A program made the position numbers and the translations under genes. Below are positions 21,988 through 31,766 of a stretch of 64,000 bases of DNA, in pieces (within the stretch, counting starts at the first letter, position 1; every line of letters starts with the position of its first letter). The DNA comes from Lineus longissimus (taxonomy: Eukaryota; Nemertea; Pilidiophora; Heteronemertea; Lineidae): the NCBI RefSeq assembly GCF_910592395.1, contig NC_088312.1, positions 17,305,292 through 17,369,291 on the forward strand, written 5' to 3'. The notes beneath the pieces are model-generated. The model searched no databases. It was given only the letters and a program-made list of their open reading frames with translations, and was not told the DNA's origin.

Positions 21988-24870
21988 TTGCTTAGGTTCC
22001 GGCAGTCACCAGTAGGAATCATGGGCGACTTAGAAGCAATGTTCCACCAAGTCAAGGTCACTGAACATCATCGGGACTATCTGCGATTTCTTTGGTATCC
22101 TGAAGGAGACTTGGATAGACCACCAGAAATATACAGAATGACATCACATCCATTTGGAGCAGTTTCATCTCCAGCGTGTGCAGCTTCAGCACTTCGACAG
22201 TGTGCACTGGATGGTAAGGATCAGGCATCTGAAGCTGTAGTGGATTCTCTTATCAAGAGTTTCTACGTTGATGACTTTCTAAAATCATTAGGCAGCGATG
22301 ATCAAGCTATTGATATGAGGGAGAGCGCCACTGCAGTCTGTAGTAAGGGAGGATGGAGACTTCATAAGTGGAATAGTAACAGTGAGGTTGTGAATGAGGC
22401 CATTCCACCATCAGAGAGGTCGAAAACCTTGCAGCTAGCGATTGAAAGTGAACAGCCTCAGCAGTCAGAGAGAGCACTGGGAATCGTATGGGATACTGAG
22501 ACAGATACTTTTACCTTTAAGATAAGAATCAAGGAAAAGTCGGTTACAAGAAGGGGAATCTTGTCAGTTGTAAGCAGCATTTTTTACCCCTTAGGATTAG
22601 CAGGCCCATTTGTCTTACCAGCAAGAATCCTTTTGCAGAGATTGTGCAGGGAAAGGATAGGTTGGGATGATGAGATCGGGGATAAGGAAGTTAGACAGTG
22701 GGAGCAGTGGCTGGTGGATATCTTGCAGTTGGAGAATGTATCTGTGCCGAGAAGTGTCAAACCACTTGAGTTTACATCCATCGTATCTACCCAGCTACAT
22801 GCATTCGCCGATGCATCGGACAGTGGTTATGGCATTGCAGTATACACGCGGCTAGAAGATGACGAAGGACGGATTCAGTGTACTCTTTTGTTTGGCAAGG
22901 CAAGAGTTGCACCGATCAAGAAGGTCACAACTCCCAGGATGGAACTGACAGCAGCCAGCGTTGCAGTTAAATTTGTCGCCATGATTACTGCAGCCATGGA
23001 ATTGAAGTTCGATAAGACATTTTATTGGACAGACAGTATGTCTGTCCTAAGATACATTGCCAATACAACAATCCGGTTTCATACATTTGTTGCCAACCGG
23101 GTTACCACCATTCAGGAAGGCTCAACTCTGGATCAATGGCGCTATGTGCCAACGCAAACAAATCCGGCGGATGCAGCTTCTCGGGGTATCCAACTCGGCA
23201 ATCAACAGGCTACCGAACAGTGGTTATCGGGACCAAAGTTTTTATGGGAGCCGGAGTCGGAATGGCCTAAATCCAATTTCTCAAAGGAGCTGTTAGCAGA
23301 AGACCCAAACGTCAAGAAGGTGCATGCTACCATTGCAGCTGAGAACCCGGAGCCCAATGGGGAAAACCAGACCAAGACATGTACTGTTACCGTGGATGAG
23401 TTATTTGCCAGATACTCAAATTGGGATCCACTGAAGACAACTGTGGCATGGTTGCTGAGAGCACAGAAAGGGTTTAAGCAGTGTCGCAGTACTGGTAAAA
23501 CACTAAGAGACACCACCAGGGACGAGTTGACACCGCTCTCCTTCACAGAGTTGAAAGCTGCTGAGCTGGACATTGTCCGCTACTTGCAGAAGAAACATCT
23601 GCCGGACAATGGGAAACATCTGGGATCAGTACAGAAACTGGATCCCTTTCTAGATGATGCCGGACTATTGAGAGTTGGGGGTCGGCTGCGACATGCAAGG
23701 ATCCCATTAGAAGTCAAACACCCAGTGTTATTGCCCAAGGATTCACCAGTGACTAGACTCATTGTTAGGGATGCACATCAGAGAGTCGGGCATCTTGGTT
23801 CAAATAGTAGTCTAAATCTGCTGAGACAGAGATATTGGATACCACGGGCAAGCCTACTGATACGGAGCATCATCAGCAAGTGTACCATTTGTCGCAAATA
23901 CAGAGCAAGGCTATTAGTTCAGAAAATGGCCGATCTCCCGTTGCAGAGACTTGAAATGGATCAGCCAGCCTTCGCACAGTCGGGTGTTGACTACTTTGGA
24001 CCATTTATAATAAAGAAGGGAAGGAACACCACACTCAAGCGATACGGTGTAATTTTTACATGTCTTTCAACCCGGGCAGTTCACCTGGAAGTTGCCCAAG
24101 GACTCACAACAGACTCTTGTATCAATGCTATTAGGAGATTTGCTGCACGGAGAGCAGTCCAGAAACTAAGATCAGACAATGGCACAAATCTAGTCGGAGC
24201 TTGTAAGGAAATGAAAGAAGAACTGCGCAAGTGGAATCAGTCCCAGATTGGATCTGCGCTACGTCGGAAGGGCATAGAATGGGATTTTAACTGCCCTACA
24301 GCTTCTCATCACGGAGGAGCATGGGAACGTCTCATTAGATCAGTCCGTAGAATACTGTATGGTGTTGCCAAGGAACAAGTTATACACCTAGACGATGAAG
24401 GGTTACAGACCCTTTTCTGTGAGGTGGAGTTCATCTTGAACAATAGGCCGATCACGCGAGTGTCTAATGATACATTAGATGCACCAGCGCTTACACCGAA
24501 CCACTTGCTCCGACTCCACCAAGATCAGGCACCACCTCCAGGGATATTCGTCAAGGAAGACAATTATGTTAAAAGGAAATGGCGCCAGATCCAACATATA
24601 GCCAACGTGTTCTGGTGTCGCTGGAGCAAGGAATATCTCGTAGGGCTCCAGGAACGGCAGAAATGGAGACAAGAACAGCGTTCTCTCAAGAAAGGAGATA
24701 TTGTACTGGTCGCCGATAACCACATGCAACGAAACCAGTGGTTATTGGGTTATGTGAACGACGTCAATGAGGACGACAAAGGACTGGTGAGAGTTGTAAG
24801 CGTCCAAACCGGGACAACTGTCTTAAAGCGCCCAATCACCAAACTGTGTCTCATCCTTGAAGCAGACTGA
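21988..24870 (+). CDS. pol: BEL Pol, second part: reverse transcriptase, RNase H, integrase
   Basis: This frame holds the remaining Pol domains. RT: GDLEAMFHQV (first Asp) and FYVDDFLKS (YVDD active site, about residue 90). RNase H: HAFADASDSGYG, MELTAA and WTDS. Integrase: zinc-binding HQRVGHLGS...CTICRKY, core VDYFGPF, RSDNGTNLVG and GGAWERLIRSVRR (D-D-E), then the BEL-type C-terminal domain. All catalytic motifs seen are intact over 960 codons. It is separated from the first Pol part by a single frameshift, so translation from gag would stop early. No restored protein is given here. Confidence 0.92.
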   Translation: MLRFRQSPVGIMGDLEAMFHQVKVTEHHRDYLRFLWYPEGDLDRPPEIYRMTSHPFGAVSSPACAASALRQCALDGKDQASEAVVDSLIKSFYVDDFLKSLGSDDQAIDMRESATAVCSKGGWRLHKWNSNSEVVNEAIPPSERSKTLQLAIESEQPQQSERALGIVWDTETDTFTFKIRIKEKSVTRRGILSVVSSIFYPLGLAGPFVLPARILLQRLCRERIGWDDEIGDKEVRQWEQWLVDILQLENVSVPRSVKPLEFTSIVSTQLHAFADASDSGYGIAVYTRLEDDEGRIQCTLLFGKARVAPIKKVTTPRMELTAASVAVKFVAMITAAMELKFDKTFYWTDSMSVLRYIANTTIRFHTFVANRVTTIQEGSTLDQWRYVPTQTNPADAASRGIQLGNQQATEQWLSGPKFLWEPESEWPKSNFSKELLAEDPNVKKVHATIAAENPEPNGENQTKTCTVTVDELFARYSNWDPLKTTVAWLLRAQKGFKQCRSTGKTLRDTTRDELTPLSFTELKAAELDIVRYLQKKHLPDNGKHLGSVQKLDPFLDDAGLLRVGGRLRHARIPLEVKHPVLLPKDSPVTRLIVRDAHQRVGHLGSNSSLNLLRQRYWIPRASLLIRSIISKCTICRKYRARLLVQKMADLPLQRLEMDQPAFAQSGVDYFGPFIIKKGRNTTLKRYGVIFTCLSTRAVHLEVAQGLTTDSCINAIRRFAARRAVQKLRSDNGTNLVGACKEMKEELRKWNQSQIGSALRRKGIEWDFNCPTASHHGGAWERLIRSVRRILYGVAKEQVIHLDDEGLQTLFCEVEFILNNRPITRVSNDTLDAPALTPNHLLRLHQDQAPPPGIFVKEDNYVKRKWRQIQHIANVFWCRWSKEYLVGLQERQKWRQEQRSLKKGDIVLVADNHMQRNQWLLGYVNDVNEDDKGLVRVVSVQTGTTVLKRPITKLCLILEAD

Positions 24871-25236
24871 CTTGCGCTAGAGTGGATTTATTGATATTTG
24901 AAATGGTACGAATATTGTGGACTAACCGTGGTCCATCCGTTGCCGATGTGGACAATTTTCATTATTCAGAGAATCTGGATACTGACACCTTTTCGCGTTA
25001 AAGAAGACTTTCCTGGATTATATGCATATTCGCGTATGTGACTTAACCATAATCTAGGTTTCATTGAAATCGCTTCAGCGCAGAGAATCATTTGCGTTTT
25101 CAGGACTTGAGCTGAAAGTGATTATTAGTAATTTTGTGAACCTTTTTTGAGTTATATTTTGTGTGACTTTGAGTGGAACTGGAAGTGCCTAATATTTTGA
25201 TAATTGCTCTTAATAGATTCGCAATTAGGGAGCCGG
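24871..25236 (+). other. BEL 3' untranslated region
   Basis: Non-coding stretch from the pol stop to the 3' LTR. No strong polypurine tract: the last bases before the LTR are attagggagccgg. Confidence 0.6.
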
Positions 25237-25966
25237 TGTTTTGGGTGTCAGTATTGTCTTCGGGGGACAGCACGGCCCGCCTGGAAGGCACAGGTTTGTC
25301 GTTGTTGTGGGACGTGAAAGTTTTTCTAATTTTCTGCTCAAAGATCATTTTATATGCATTTATACTAAGTTGATGTCCCTCTACTTGAGGTGAGTGAATG
25401 AATAGGTTATCTGTGTAGGAATCACAGTTACTGTATAGAACTTTTAATCGCCTTAAACCACGCAGTTTGACATTTACTGCAGCCAACTTTACCGCCATAG
25501 GTGTCACATGGCTTTGTAGTGCTTGGTTTCCACAAAGCCTTATTTCTTCCATCAGTATGAGTTTAATCTGGTTGTATAGGTACCTGAATGTGTAGAAAAT
25601 CATGTCTTTCTGTCAAATGTAACTAATGCCAAGGGTGTCTCTGGATGTGATGATTGTAGGACACACCTGGCCAGTTTTGGGCTATTTTAGTTCTGATTGC
25701 TAATGCCAGGTGGCAGTGCCCACTAGATGTGTCTTCAGAGTCACAACCTATTCTTGTCACAACCTGTCCTTGCAGGTTTATTGATTTTCATCTTTTAAGT
25801 TTGAAAGTAGGTTGATAAGGGTTGTTGTCAACAATTTTGTAATGTTGTGTGTAATTTTGTATCGTTTCAGTTTACGTTCAATTATGAGGTCTTATTAAAG
25901 CGTTCGTTGTATGAGGAACCACATAGTTATTGGTTTTGTTTGGTGAACATCTCGGAGACCGTTACA
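25237..25966 (+). repeat. BEL 3' LTR
   Basis: 730 bp, TGTT...TTACA, identical to the 5' LTR except for one base in the first 40. GGGAC target copy follows. Confidence 0.95.
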
Positions 25967-25971
25967 GGGAC

Positions 25972-26805
25972 GAAATTAATATGGACTGAACTCTTATCAT
26001 TTGGACGTTGAGCATTATGACATGTAAAACTTAAAGTGTCCGTTTAGGATTTGGGGGTAATTATACTGCAGGATCGAGTCCTTAATTATTGTTTCAGAAT
26101 TGTTCTCGTAATCTATGGATAAATAGTGGAAACAGCAATCTTAATTGTGATAAGTAAGTATTCAAGTAGAATAAATAATGACTATGAAAGGAGAATCTTG
26201 CTTACTTGATTTTTCGACAATTACCCTATCCAAAACCTGTGGAACTCTAGAGTAATTCTTATGTTCGGAACTGGCACTGTAAGCCTATAGCATTCGCTAA
26301 CGTTAACACAGGTTTTCATGTGCATTTTTAGCGTAAAAGGTGCATGGTGTTAACGCTAGGGATTGTGTTATCGGAGCCAGTTCTTAACCTCTCGTGAAAG
26401 CACTCTTACATGACAAGTCCATACTACAAGCGCTAACGGTAACGTTAGTCTTAGGATTTCCTAAAACTCGCATTTATCCCAGATCTCGCCCAAAACCTTC
26501 CAATCCCAATAAATCAATTCACCGATTAATTTTTGGAGCCACCCTGTATAAAACCGCGGGTTGCAATAGGCCTTCTCATCAAATGGGATCAATTTCAAAT
26601 CCAGACTGCATGTCGATTTCACGACCCGACAGGCGACTGAGCGAAGTTCCTTCAGACATTCATAGAGAACCCGACCGCCTTAGCCAATCATGGTAAGGTC
26701 CCATCATTGTAAAGACACCATGCATGTGAAATGATTGGGCCGGTCACGCAAGATTTTAATGAGGTGGACACTTGTACCCATAAAAACAAGGTTTTAGAGT
26801 ATTTT
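25972..26805. other. Right-hand internal part of E1, no gene seen
   Basis: This continues E1 after the BEL insertion. It carries ttcgctaacgttaacacagg-type words and a second gcgctaacggtaacgtta, and ends in the inner part of E1's right terminal repeat (tacccataaaaacaaggttttagagta, about 26777-26803 read as short blocks). No coding signal. Confidence 0.45.
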
Positions 26806-27108
26806 TCTTTTACAATGTGTTTTTTTTTTTTCTCTCGAATTACAACCGCCGTCGGATTTATTTCTCACTGCCGAAAAAATAATTCCCACCTCCGGGTTAA
26901 AAATAATAATTCCCACCACCGCCAAGGAAAATAATATCCACCACGGTAAAATTAATATCCACCGCGGTGGAAATAATTATTATTTTCCTTGGCGGTGGTG
27001 GGAATTATTATTTTTAACCCGGCGGTGGGAATTATTTTTTTGGCGGTGAGAAATAAATCCGACGGCGGTTGTAATTCGAGAGAAAAAAACGCATTGTAAA
27101 AAGAAAAT
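26806..27108. repeat. Palindromic CCACCGCGG-type core inserted in E1's right terminal repeat
   Basis: A near-perfect foldback: ttttacaatg...ctctcgaattacaaccgccg...tttatttctcac on the left mirrors the right arm, with centre near 26955-26965 (ccaccgcggtgg). The same core forms the middle of the 418-bp MITE at 12379-12796. Here it separates two adjacent blocks of the E1 terminal repeat that are contiguous on the left. Confidence 0.7.
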
Positions 27109-27155
27109 ATTCTAATATATTGAAAATAAACGCATGTCCTCTTTGGGCCACCGTA

Positions 27156-28413
27156 TCTAACGTTGTCTGAATTAAAGAAGCTTTCCCAATGCTTGACTGG
27201 TCTGACAAGAGGCATTGCCAGGAAAACGTGACGTCATTTTGGCTATTCTTCTTACCGCACGCCCTCCCTCTCCGTAAAACTTCCTGACATGGTGTGAAGT
27301 GGGAGGGCGCACAATGGGAACCACACTGCCGCGATGTTAATAGTTTCTATTTATAGAATTCAGCGGCAGAGATTTTAAGCACGGAAAAAATTAGATTAAC
27401 TCGGCTAATCTCAATGGATTTTACCAAGGAATGTTTTCAAGGCGAGAGAAACATCTGATTTAAGTACTGCGCTTATTAGATTTCATGTTCATGCCGAAGA
27501 TTGGCCTAAAACGTGGACGAAAAGAGTGCATTATCGAGTGTTGGAGAGGTCACGTGATTGGACGAGAAACCTGAACAAAGTTTTTGTGCTTTTTTTTAGC
27601 TGTCAACATCAATGGCTATAATATACTCCTGCAGAATAGTAGAACTAATAGAACTAATTTCCGAAGTTTCCAATAGTTCGAACACAAATCAGAACATCAC
27701 CCATCAGCTGGACTCAGATCTGCATAAATTACGATAAATAATGAGGTCGTCGCTTCAATTTCGCAAAGAAAGTTGACTCCATTCGAAGGTTGTTTTGACC
27801 AAATTCCGTTGAACTCATCGTTATGAGGGCATTGAACACATTCTCGTTGATCTTTTCTATAAACGTGTGAAGTTCTGTACCAAAATACGTTTCCGTAAAG
27901 GCTTAAAAAAGAAAATTTGTCACTTACAAAATCATCGCTCTGGTAGAAATAAAAAGGTCACCGCCATTTTCTTGATGATAGTACTCCAGGTAACCTCGGC
28001 GGGAAATTTAAAGCAGAATCATCCGGGGTCAAACAACAGTTTTGCTCACTACCGCCAACTGGTGATATTAATCGACACTAATCTATTTTATATCAAAACT
28101 TCTGTATCATGAAGACCTTTTCAACTTTATTTTTAAGCTTTTATCTGCTGGAATAGAGCGTCAAAAAATTGTTTTTTCATTTACGCATTTTGCCCCCTGC
28201 GGAGCTGAATTTGAGTCGAATCGCCCAAATTTTTTTCCGTAAGCAACATTTTCTGCGGTGTTTATAAGCAAGACTAGATTTGAAGTGCCTCGGTTGTATG
28301 ATTACAAAATGCCCAACTTTGTCTACAGATGGCTAGATGGAAGGATGGAAGGACGGACACCAATCCAATAGCTATTTGACTAGCTCCGCTGACTTTGTCA
28401 GCTGAGCTAAAAA
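27156..28413 (+). repeat. Repeat R copy 1, second part, with hairpin tail
   Basis: This matches the complement of 38071-36077 apart from the Harbinger insert and a palindrome found only there. TAA at 27275-27277 is the empty Harbinger site. It ends with a short GGATGGAAGGACGG tract and the hairpin AGCTCCGCTGAC/GTCAGCTGAGCT (28382-28408) plus AAAA, the same end plan as the Helentron-like families. Confidence 0.8.
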
Positions 28414-28743
28414 CTAAAATCAACAGCAGCAGTAATATCTGACAAAGATCTACTAGATCTAGAAGGTGGCTTCACCACCACAGGGACAACAGGTGGCTTC
28501 ACCACAACAGTTTAATCACAAAGGGTTTGATATCAGCAATAGGTGCTATTACTGGTTCATCTTGTGATGGTTTATCTCCATCTTTCTTTTCTAGCTCCTC
28601 TAGCTCTTTGTAAAACTGTTCTAGCCTTTCTCTCCAATTTTTTGGTCTTTCAGTGTAATCCCAAGTTCTATTCATTTGATTGGACTAGAAATACTGAACC
28701 TTATTTTCAAGTCCTCTGGTGTAGTTAACTGATATGTAGAATA
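28414..28743 (-). pseudogene. Unrecognised minus-strand gene G, downstream fragment
   Basis: On the minus strand a frame reads MNRTWDYTERPKNWRERLEQ followed by an acidic helical FYKELEELEKKDGDKPSQDEP region and ends in a proline-valine repeat (VKPPVVPVVVKPP) in a shifted frame. It is probably the continuation of the gene at 30896-31766, cut by the Helentron-like element at 28744-30895. I do not recognise the family. Codon pattern and position suggest a Polinton structural or accessory gene, which is inference only. Confidence 0.4.
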
Positions 28744-28789
28744 ATGAAATGGTCCAGGGATCATGTGCTCACCTGTGTCAAAGGGAAGG

Positions 28790-29626
28790 CTATGGAGTCA
28801 GTGATTCTGACATTGTTAAAGCTGTATATATCATTTTATGGTCAGACCAGCAATTGTCAATGATCCCTGTATGGTGCAAATGATGTGCATTTGTAAATAC
28901 AAGGTCTAATTTGGTGTGGTAATCAGTTGTTTCTTCAGTGACTGTTTGCTTCATGTTATATTCCTGAAGAAAGAATTTTTCAAGTTTAGCATTGAAATTT
29001 TCACCTCCCACTATTGAATTCATGTTGAAGTCACCAAGAATGACATATGTTTCAGTTGGCTGGTATGATCGGAGGCAGGTGGAGAGATTATCAGTGACAT
29101 GTTGAAATGAACATTGGGGTGATGCATAAACAATTAATATGTGGAATATTTCGGGTGAATTTCGGGAGTGGATACATGTATATATTGCTTCAAAGTTGCG
29201 GTTTCTGAAAAATGTCTTTTCTAGAATTCTGAATTCTTCCTTTACATACAATATCAAACCATGTGGAGGTCGATTGTTGCCTTGGACCTGGGGTTGGTCA
29301 TGCCGAATATGCTGGAAATTAGGCAGCGAGAGACTAGTGTCAGAATTGGACTGGTTTAATCGTGATTCTGCAAATGCAACAATGGAGGCTGCAATGACAT
29401 TTGGATCAGCTTGAAAATTTCTAAAGTTTTCATTGACTGATCTAGCATTGTTGAATACTATCTTTATCAATCTTGGCTGATACGTCAGACCAACATGCAA
29501 GAATTTATGATTAGACCACCAGTTTTGAATGGCATGAGCATAAGCTATATTTCTGATGACTGTTTCATTAGCAAATACTAAATCCAATTTCAGATCTGAA
29601 TTCTTCCTTTTTACATACAATATCAA
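28790..29626 (-). CDS. APE-type endonuclease ORF (tandem, first domain deleted), within E4
   Basis: A 278-codon open frame of the endonuclease/exonuclease/phosphatase fold. The main domain begins near residue 55 (IVFNNARSVNENFRNFQ), shows VAFAESRLN (catalytic Glu), VILGDFNMN (Asp/Asn pair) and ends LDLVFTN...CWSDHKM (the SDH motif). The first 50 residues are the start and end of another copy, GLILYVK joined directly to LDLVFAN...WWSNHKF, so one domain lost its middle and the next is complete. The phrase QGNNRPPHGLILYVK occurs twice in the DNA. It sits at the 3' side of the element, where Helentrons carry an endonuclease. A CR1-type endonuclease is the alternative. Confidence 0.62.
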   Translation of the reverse strand: MILYVKRKNSDLKLDLVFANETVIRNIAYAHAIQNWWSNHKFLHVGLTYQPRLIKIVFNNARSVNENFRNFQADPNVIAASIVAFAESRLNQSNSDTSLSLPNFQHIRHDQPQVQGNNRPPHGLILYVKEEFRILEKTFFRNRNFEAIYTCIHSRNSPEIFHILIVYASPQCSFQHVTDNLSTCLRSYQPTETYVILGDFNMNSIVGGENFNAKLEKFFLQEYNMKQTVTEETTDYHTKLDLVFTNAHHLHHTGIIDNCWSDHKMIYTALTMSESLTP

Positions 29627-29699
29627 ACCATGTGGAGGTCGATTGTTGCCTTGGACCTTAGTTACACCTGCCTTGGAAGTTCTTAGAGTTCTAGTGTTG

Positions 29700-29815
29700 T
29701 AAGAGGGGAAGGAGGAGGAGGGGAGGAGGTGGGGTCAGGGGTGGGGTCAGGGGTAGGGTCAGGGGTTGGGTCAGGGGTGGGTGGGTCGGGGGGGGGGATG
29801 AAAAGGGGCAGGTGA
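29700..29815. repeat. GGGGTC-type simple repeat
   Basis: Purine-rich tract with ggggtcagggg units repeated about six times inside E4. Confidence 0.8.
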
Positions 29816-30895
29816 GCCAAAAAATGAATGCGGGGGATATATGATGTAACACTGCAAGAAGTACCTGCCATATTTTATTCAAATTTTTCAGACGTAGGCG
29901 AGTAATCGCATATTTTCATTGTTGACCTTTGGCCCCCTATTGGCCAAACCGTAAATCGTATGACGCCACGATTCAGTCTCTGAGTAAAGGTCACCCAAGG
30001 GTATATATGTACCAAGTTTGAGTTCAATAGCCTCAGCGGTTACAAAACGTGCCACCATTGACTAACAGCGGTGCCGTCGGCGAACTTTGACCTATCTTAC
30101 CTTGAAAATTAGGTCAAATCAAAAACCCGGAGGATATGTGATGTCCCATTAGTAGAAGTACCTACCATATTTTTATCAAATTTTTCGGACCAGTAATAAG
30201 GGAGAAAGCGCATTTCTTCATTTTTTACCTTTGGCCCCCTGGTGGCCAAACCGTGAAACATATGAGACCGCGTTTTGGTCTCTGAGTAGTGGTCACCAAG
30301 GGGTACATGTGTACTAAGTTTCAGTTCAGTGGCTTCAGCGGTAACAAAACGTGCCACCCATGTCTAATGACGACGGACGACATATTTTCATTGTTGACCT
30401 TTGGCCCCCTATTGGCCAAACCGTAAATCGTATGACGCCACGATTCAGTCTGAGTAAAGGTCACCCAAGGGTATATATGTACCAAGTTTGAGTTCAATAG
30501 CCTCAGCGGTTACAAAACGTGCCACCATTGACTAACAGCGGTGCCGTTGGCGAACTTTGACCTATCTTACCTTGAAAATTAGGTCAAATCAAAAACCCGG
30601 AGGATATGTGATGTCCCATTAGTAGAAGTACCTACCATATTTTTTTCAAATTTTTCGGACCAGTAATAAGGGAGAAAACGCATTTCTTCATTTTTTACCT
30701 TTGGCCCCCTGGTGGCCAAACCGTGAAACATATGAGACCGCGTTTTGGTCTCTGAGTAGTGGTCACCAAGGGGTACATGTGTACTAAGTTTCAGTTCAGT
30801 GGCTTCAGCGGTAACAAAACGTGCCACCCATGTCTAACGACGACGGACGACGACGGACGCTGCGTGATGGTAAAGGCTCACAGGTGAGCCAAAAA

Positions 30896-31766
30896 CTAGT
30901 AAATCGTTCAATTGTTTCATAACATAGCTTTGAAAGTTCATTGATTAAACCATTCTTACTACAGTAATCATTTCTAAGTTTGAAATCATTAATCATAAAG
31001 CTAAGATAAAAATCAGGGTAATACCCCAAATACTGTGATATCACTCTTTTCCAATCTTATATCACATTTTGGTCTCGATAGACAAACCAATTTTCATTAC
31101 TTTTACCTATCATGAAATTCATTGACCTGTCCAATTGCTCCTTAAAGAGGGACCAGTCCACTGAAGCACTTTTTTGTCTGTTTTCTGTCTTATCCATAAG
31201 TCTCATGTTAAACCAAACGAAACACAGTTCAGGGTAATATTTGAATTCCTTGATTGGTAAGACATGATCTAACTCTTTTTCAATTATTGGAGATAGACTC
31301 CTCTGGTACTCTAACCACCGTGAGAAGAAACTGTCTGAGCAACCTGGATTAAATGATGATGATTTCATGTTTGAATTACTAGTACACTCCTCCAGTCTTC
31401 GTCCTGAGAACTGAGTTCGATCTTTAGAAATAGGGTTTAAACTTACCCTTATTTTATGCCTGTCTCTATTACCACTCTGATCAAGGTAACCTTTGTAGCC
31501 AGAGTTCCAACATGATCTACAGCTACCTCTATTTCATCTTTAGCGACCTCACCATCACTTAGTAATTTAAATTCATCACATTTATTGCAATTCTTGGTTA
31601 ACGTGGAACCACATGCTTTACAATAATCCAGGAATTCATTACGTCTGTTCTTTTCAAAGTCACTTTCAGGGTTTGCTGCATCGGATTTAACACATTTAGA
31701 TGTAGGTCCTGAAACTACTGGTTGATACTGATACACAGTATACTGATATCCATGATACTGATACAC
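30896..31766 (-). pseudogene. Unrecognised minus-strand gene G, upstream fragment
   Basis: Three consecutive minus-strand frames. The first has a tyrosine-rich start (MYQYHGYQYTVYQYQP, from a tgatactgatatcca tandem tract at about 31717-31797) and a Cys-rich motif DYCKACGSTLTKNCNKC that could bind zinc. The second reads FFSRWLEYQRSLSPIIEKEL...WSLFKEQLDRSMNF. The third, MISQYLGYYPDFYLSFMINDFKLRN, runs into E4. Stops and frame changes separate them. No family recognised; possibly a Polinton gene. Confidence 0.4.

Larger units (their letters stand above)
16343..25971 (+). mobile_element. BEL/Pao LTR retrotransposon, near-complete, 5-bp target duplication GGGAC
   Basis: Two 730-bp LTRs (16348-17077 and 25237-25966) enclose gag and pol; GGGAC flanks both sides (16343-16347, 25967-25971). 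Gene order (Gag with DUF1759-like region, zinc knuckles, protease, RT, RNase H, integrase) and 5-bp duplication are those of BEL/Pao. The LTRs differ at one position by eye (C versus T near 16382/25271), so insertion was very recent. Two lesions: a Helentron-like insert at 19120-20273 and a one-base loss near 21975. Confidence 0.95.
13385..27155. mobile_element. E1: DDE_1-transposase DNA transposon, 6-bp target duplication TCTAAC, with nested inserts
   Basis: The left end TACGGTGGCCCATAGAGGAC... and the right end ...GTCCTCTTTGGGCCACCGTA are inverted repeats. The match continues past the first 48 bp into CTCTAAAAC.TTGTTTTTATG (left 13431 onward; right about 26770-26800), interrupted on the right by a palindrome. 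TCTAAC flanks it (13379-13384, 27156-27161), and the empty site is present in R copy 2 (complement GTTAGA, 38066-38071). Without copy A, the BEL element and the palindrome, E1 is about 2.7 kb: terminal repeat, TATA-like box, one transposase gene, terminal repeat. Confidence 0.8.
28744..30895 (-). mobile_element. Helentron-like element E4 carrying an endonuclease ORF
   Basis: Read on the minus strand: 5' TTTTTGGCTCACCTGTGAGCC (hairpin 30875-30890), GTC-rich tract, tandem modules with CCCCCTGGTGGCC at 30232 and 30702 and CCCCCTATTGGCC at 29932 and 30406, a CT-rich tract (29700-29810), an endonuclease ORF, then CACAGGTGAGCAC pairing with the 5' repeat, a palindrome-like ATGATCCCTGGACCAT and TTCAT. 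An internal duplication of about 470 bp (29900-30360 versus 30383-30830) shows tandem growth of the body. Confidence 0.7.

Noticed and set aside
27867-28112. An 81-codon basic frame shared by both R copies (also 36435-36683)
   Set aside because: Conserved only because R is duplicated; frame ends differ and no domain is visible.
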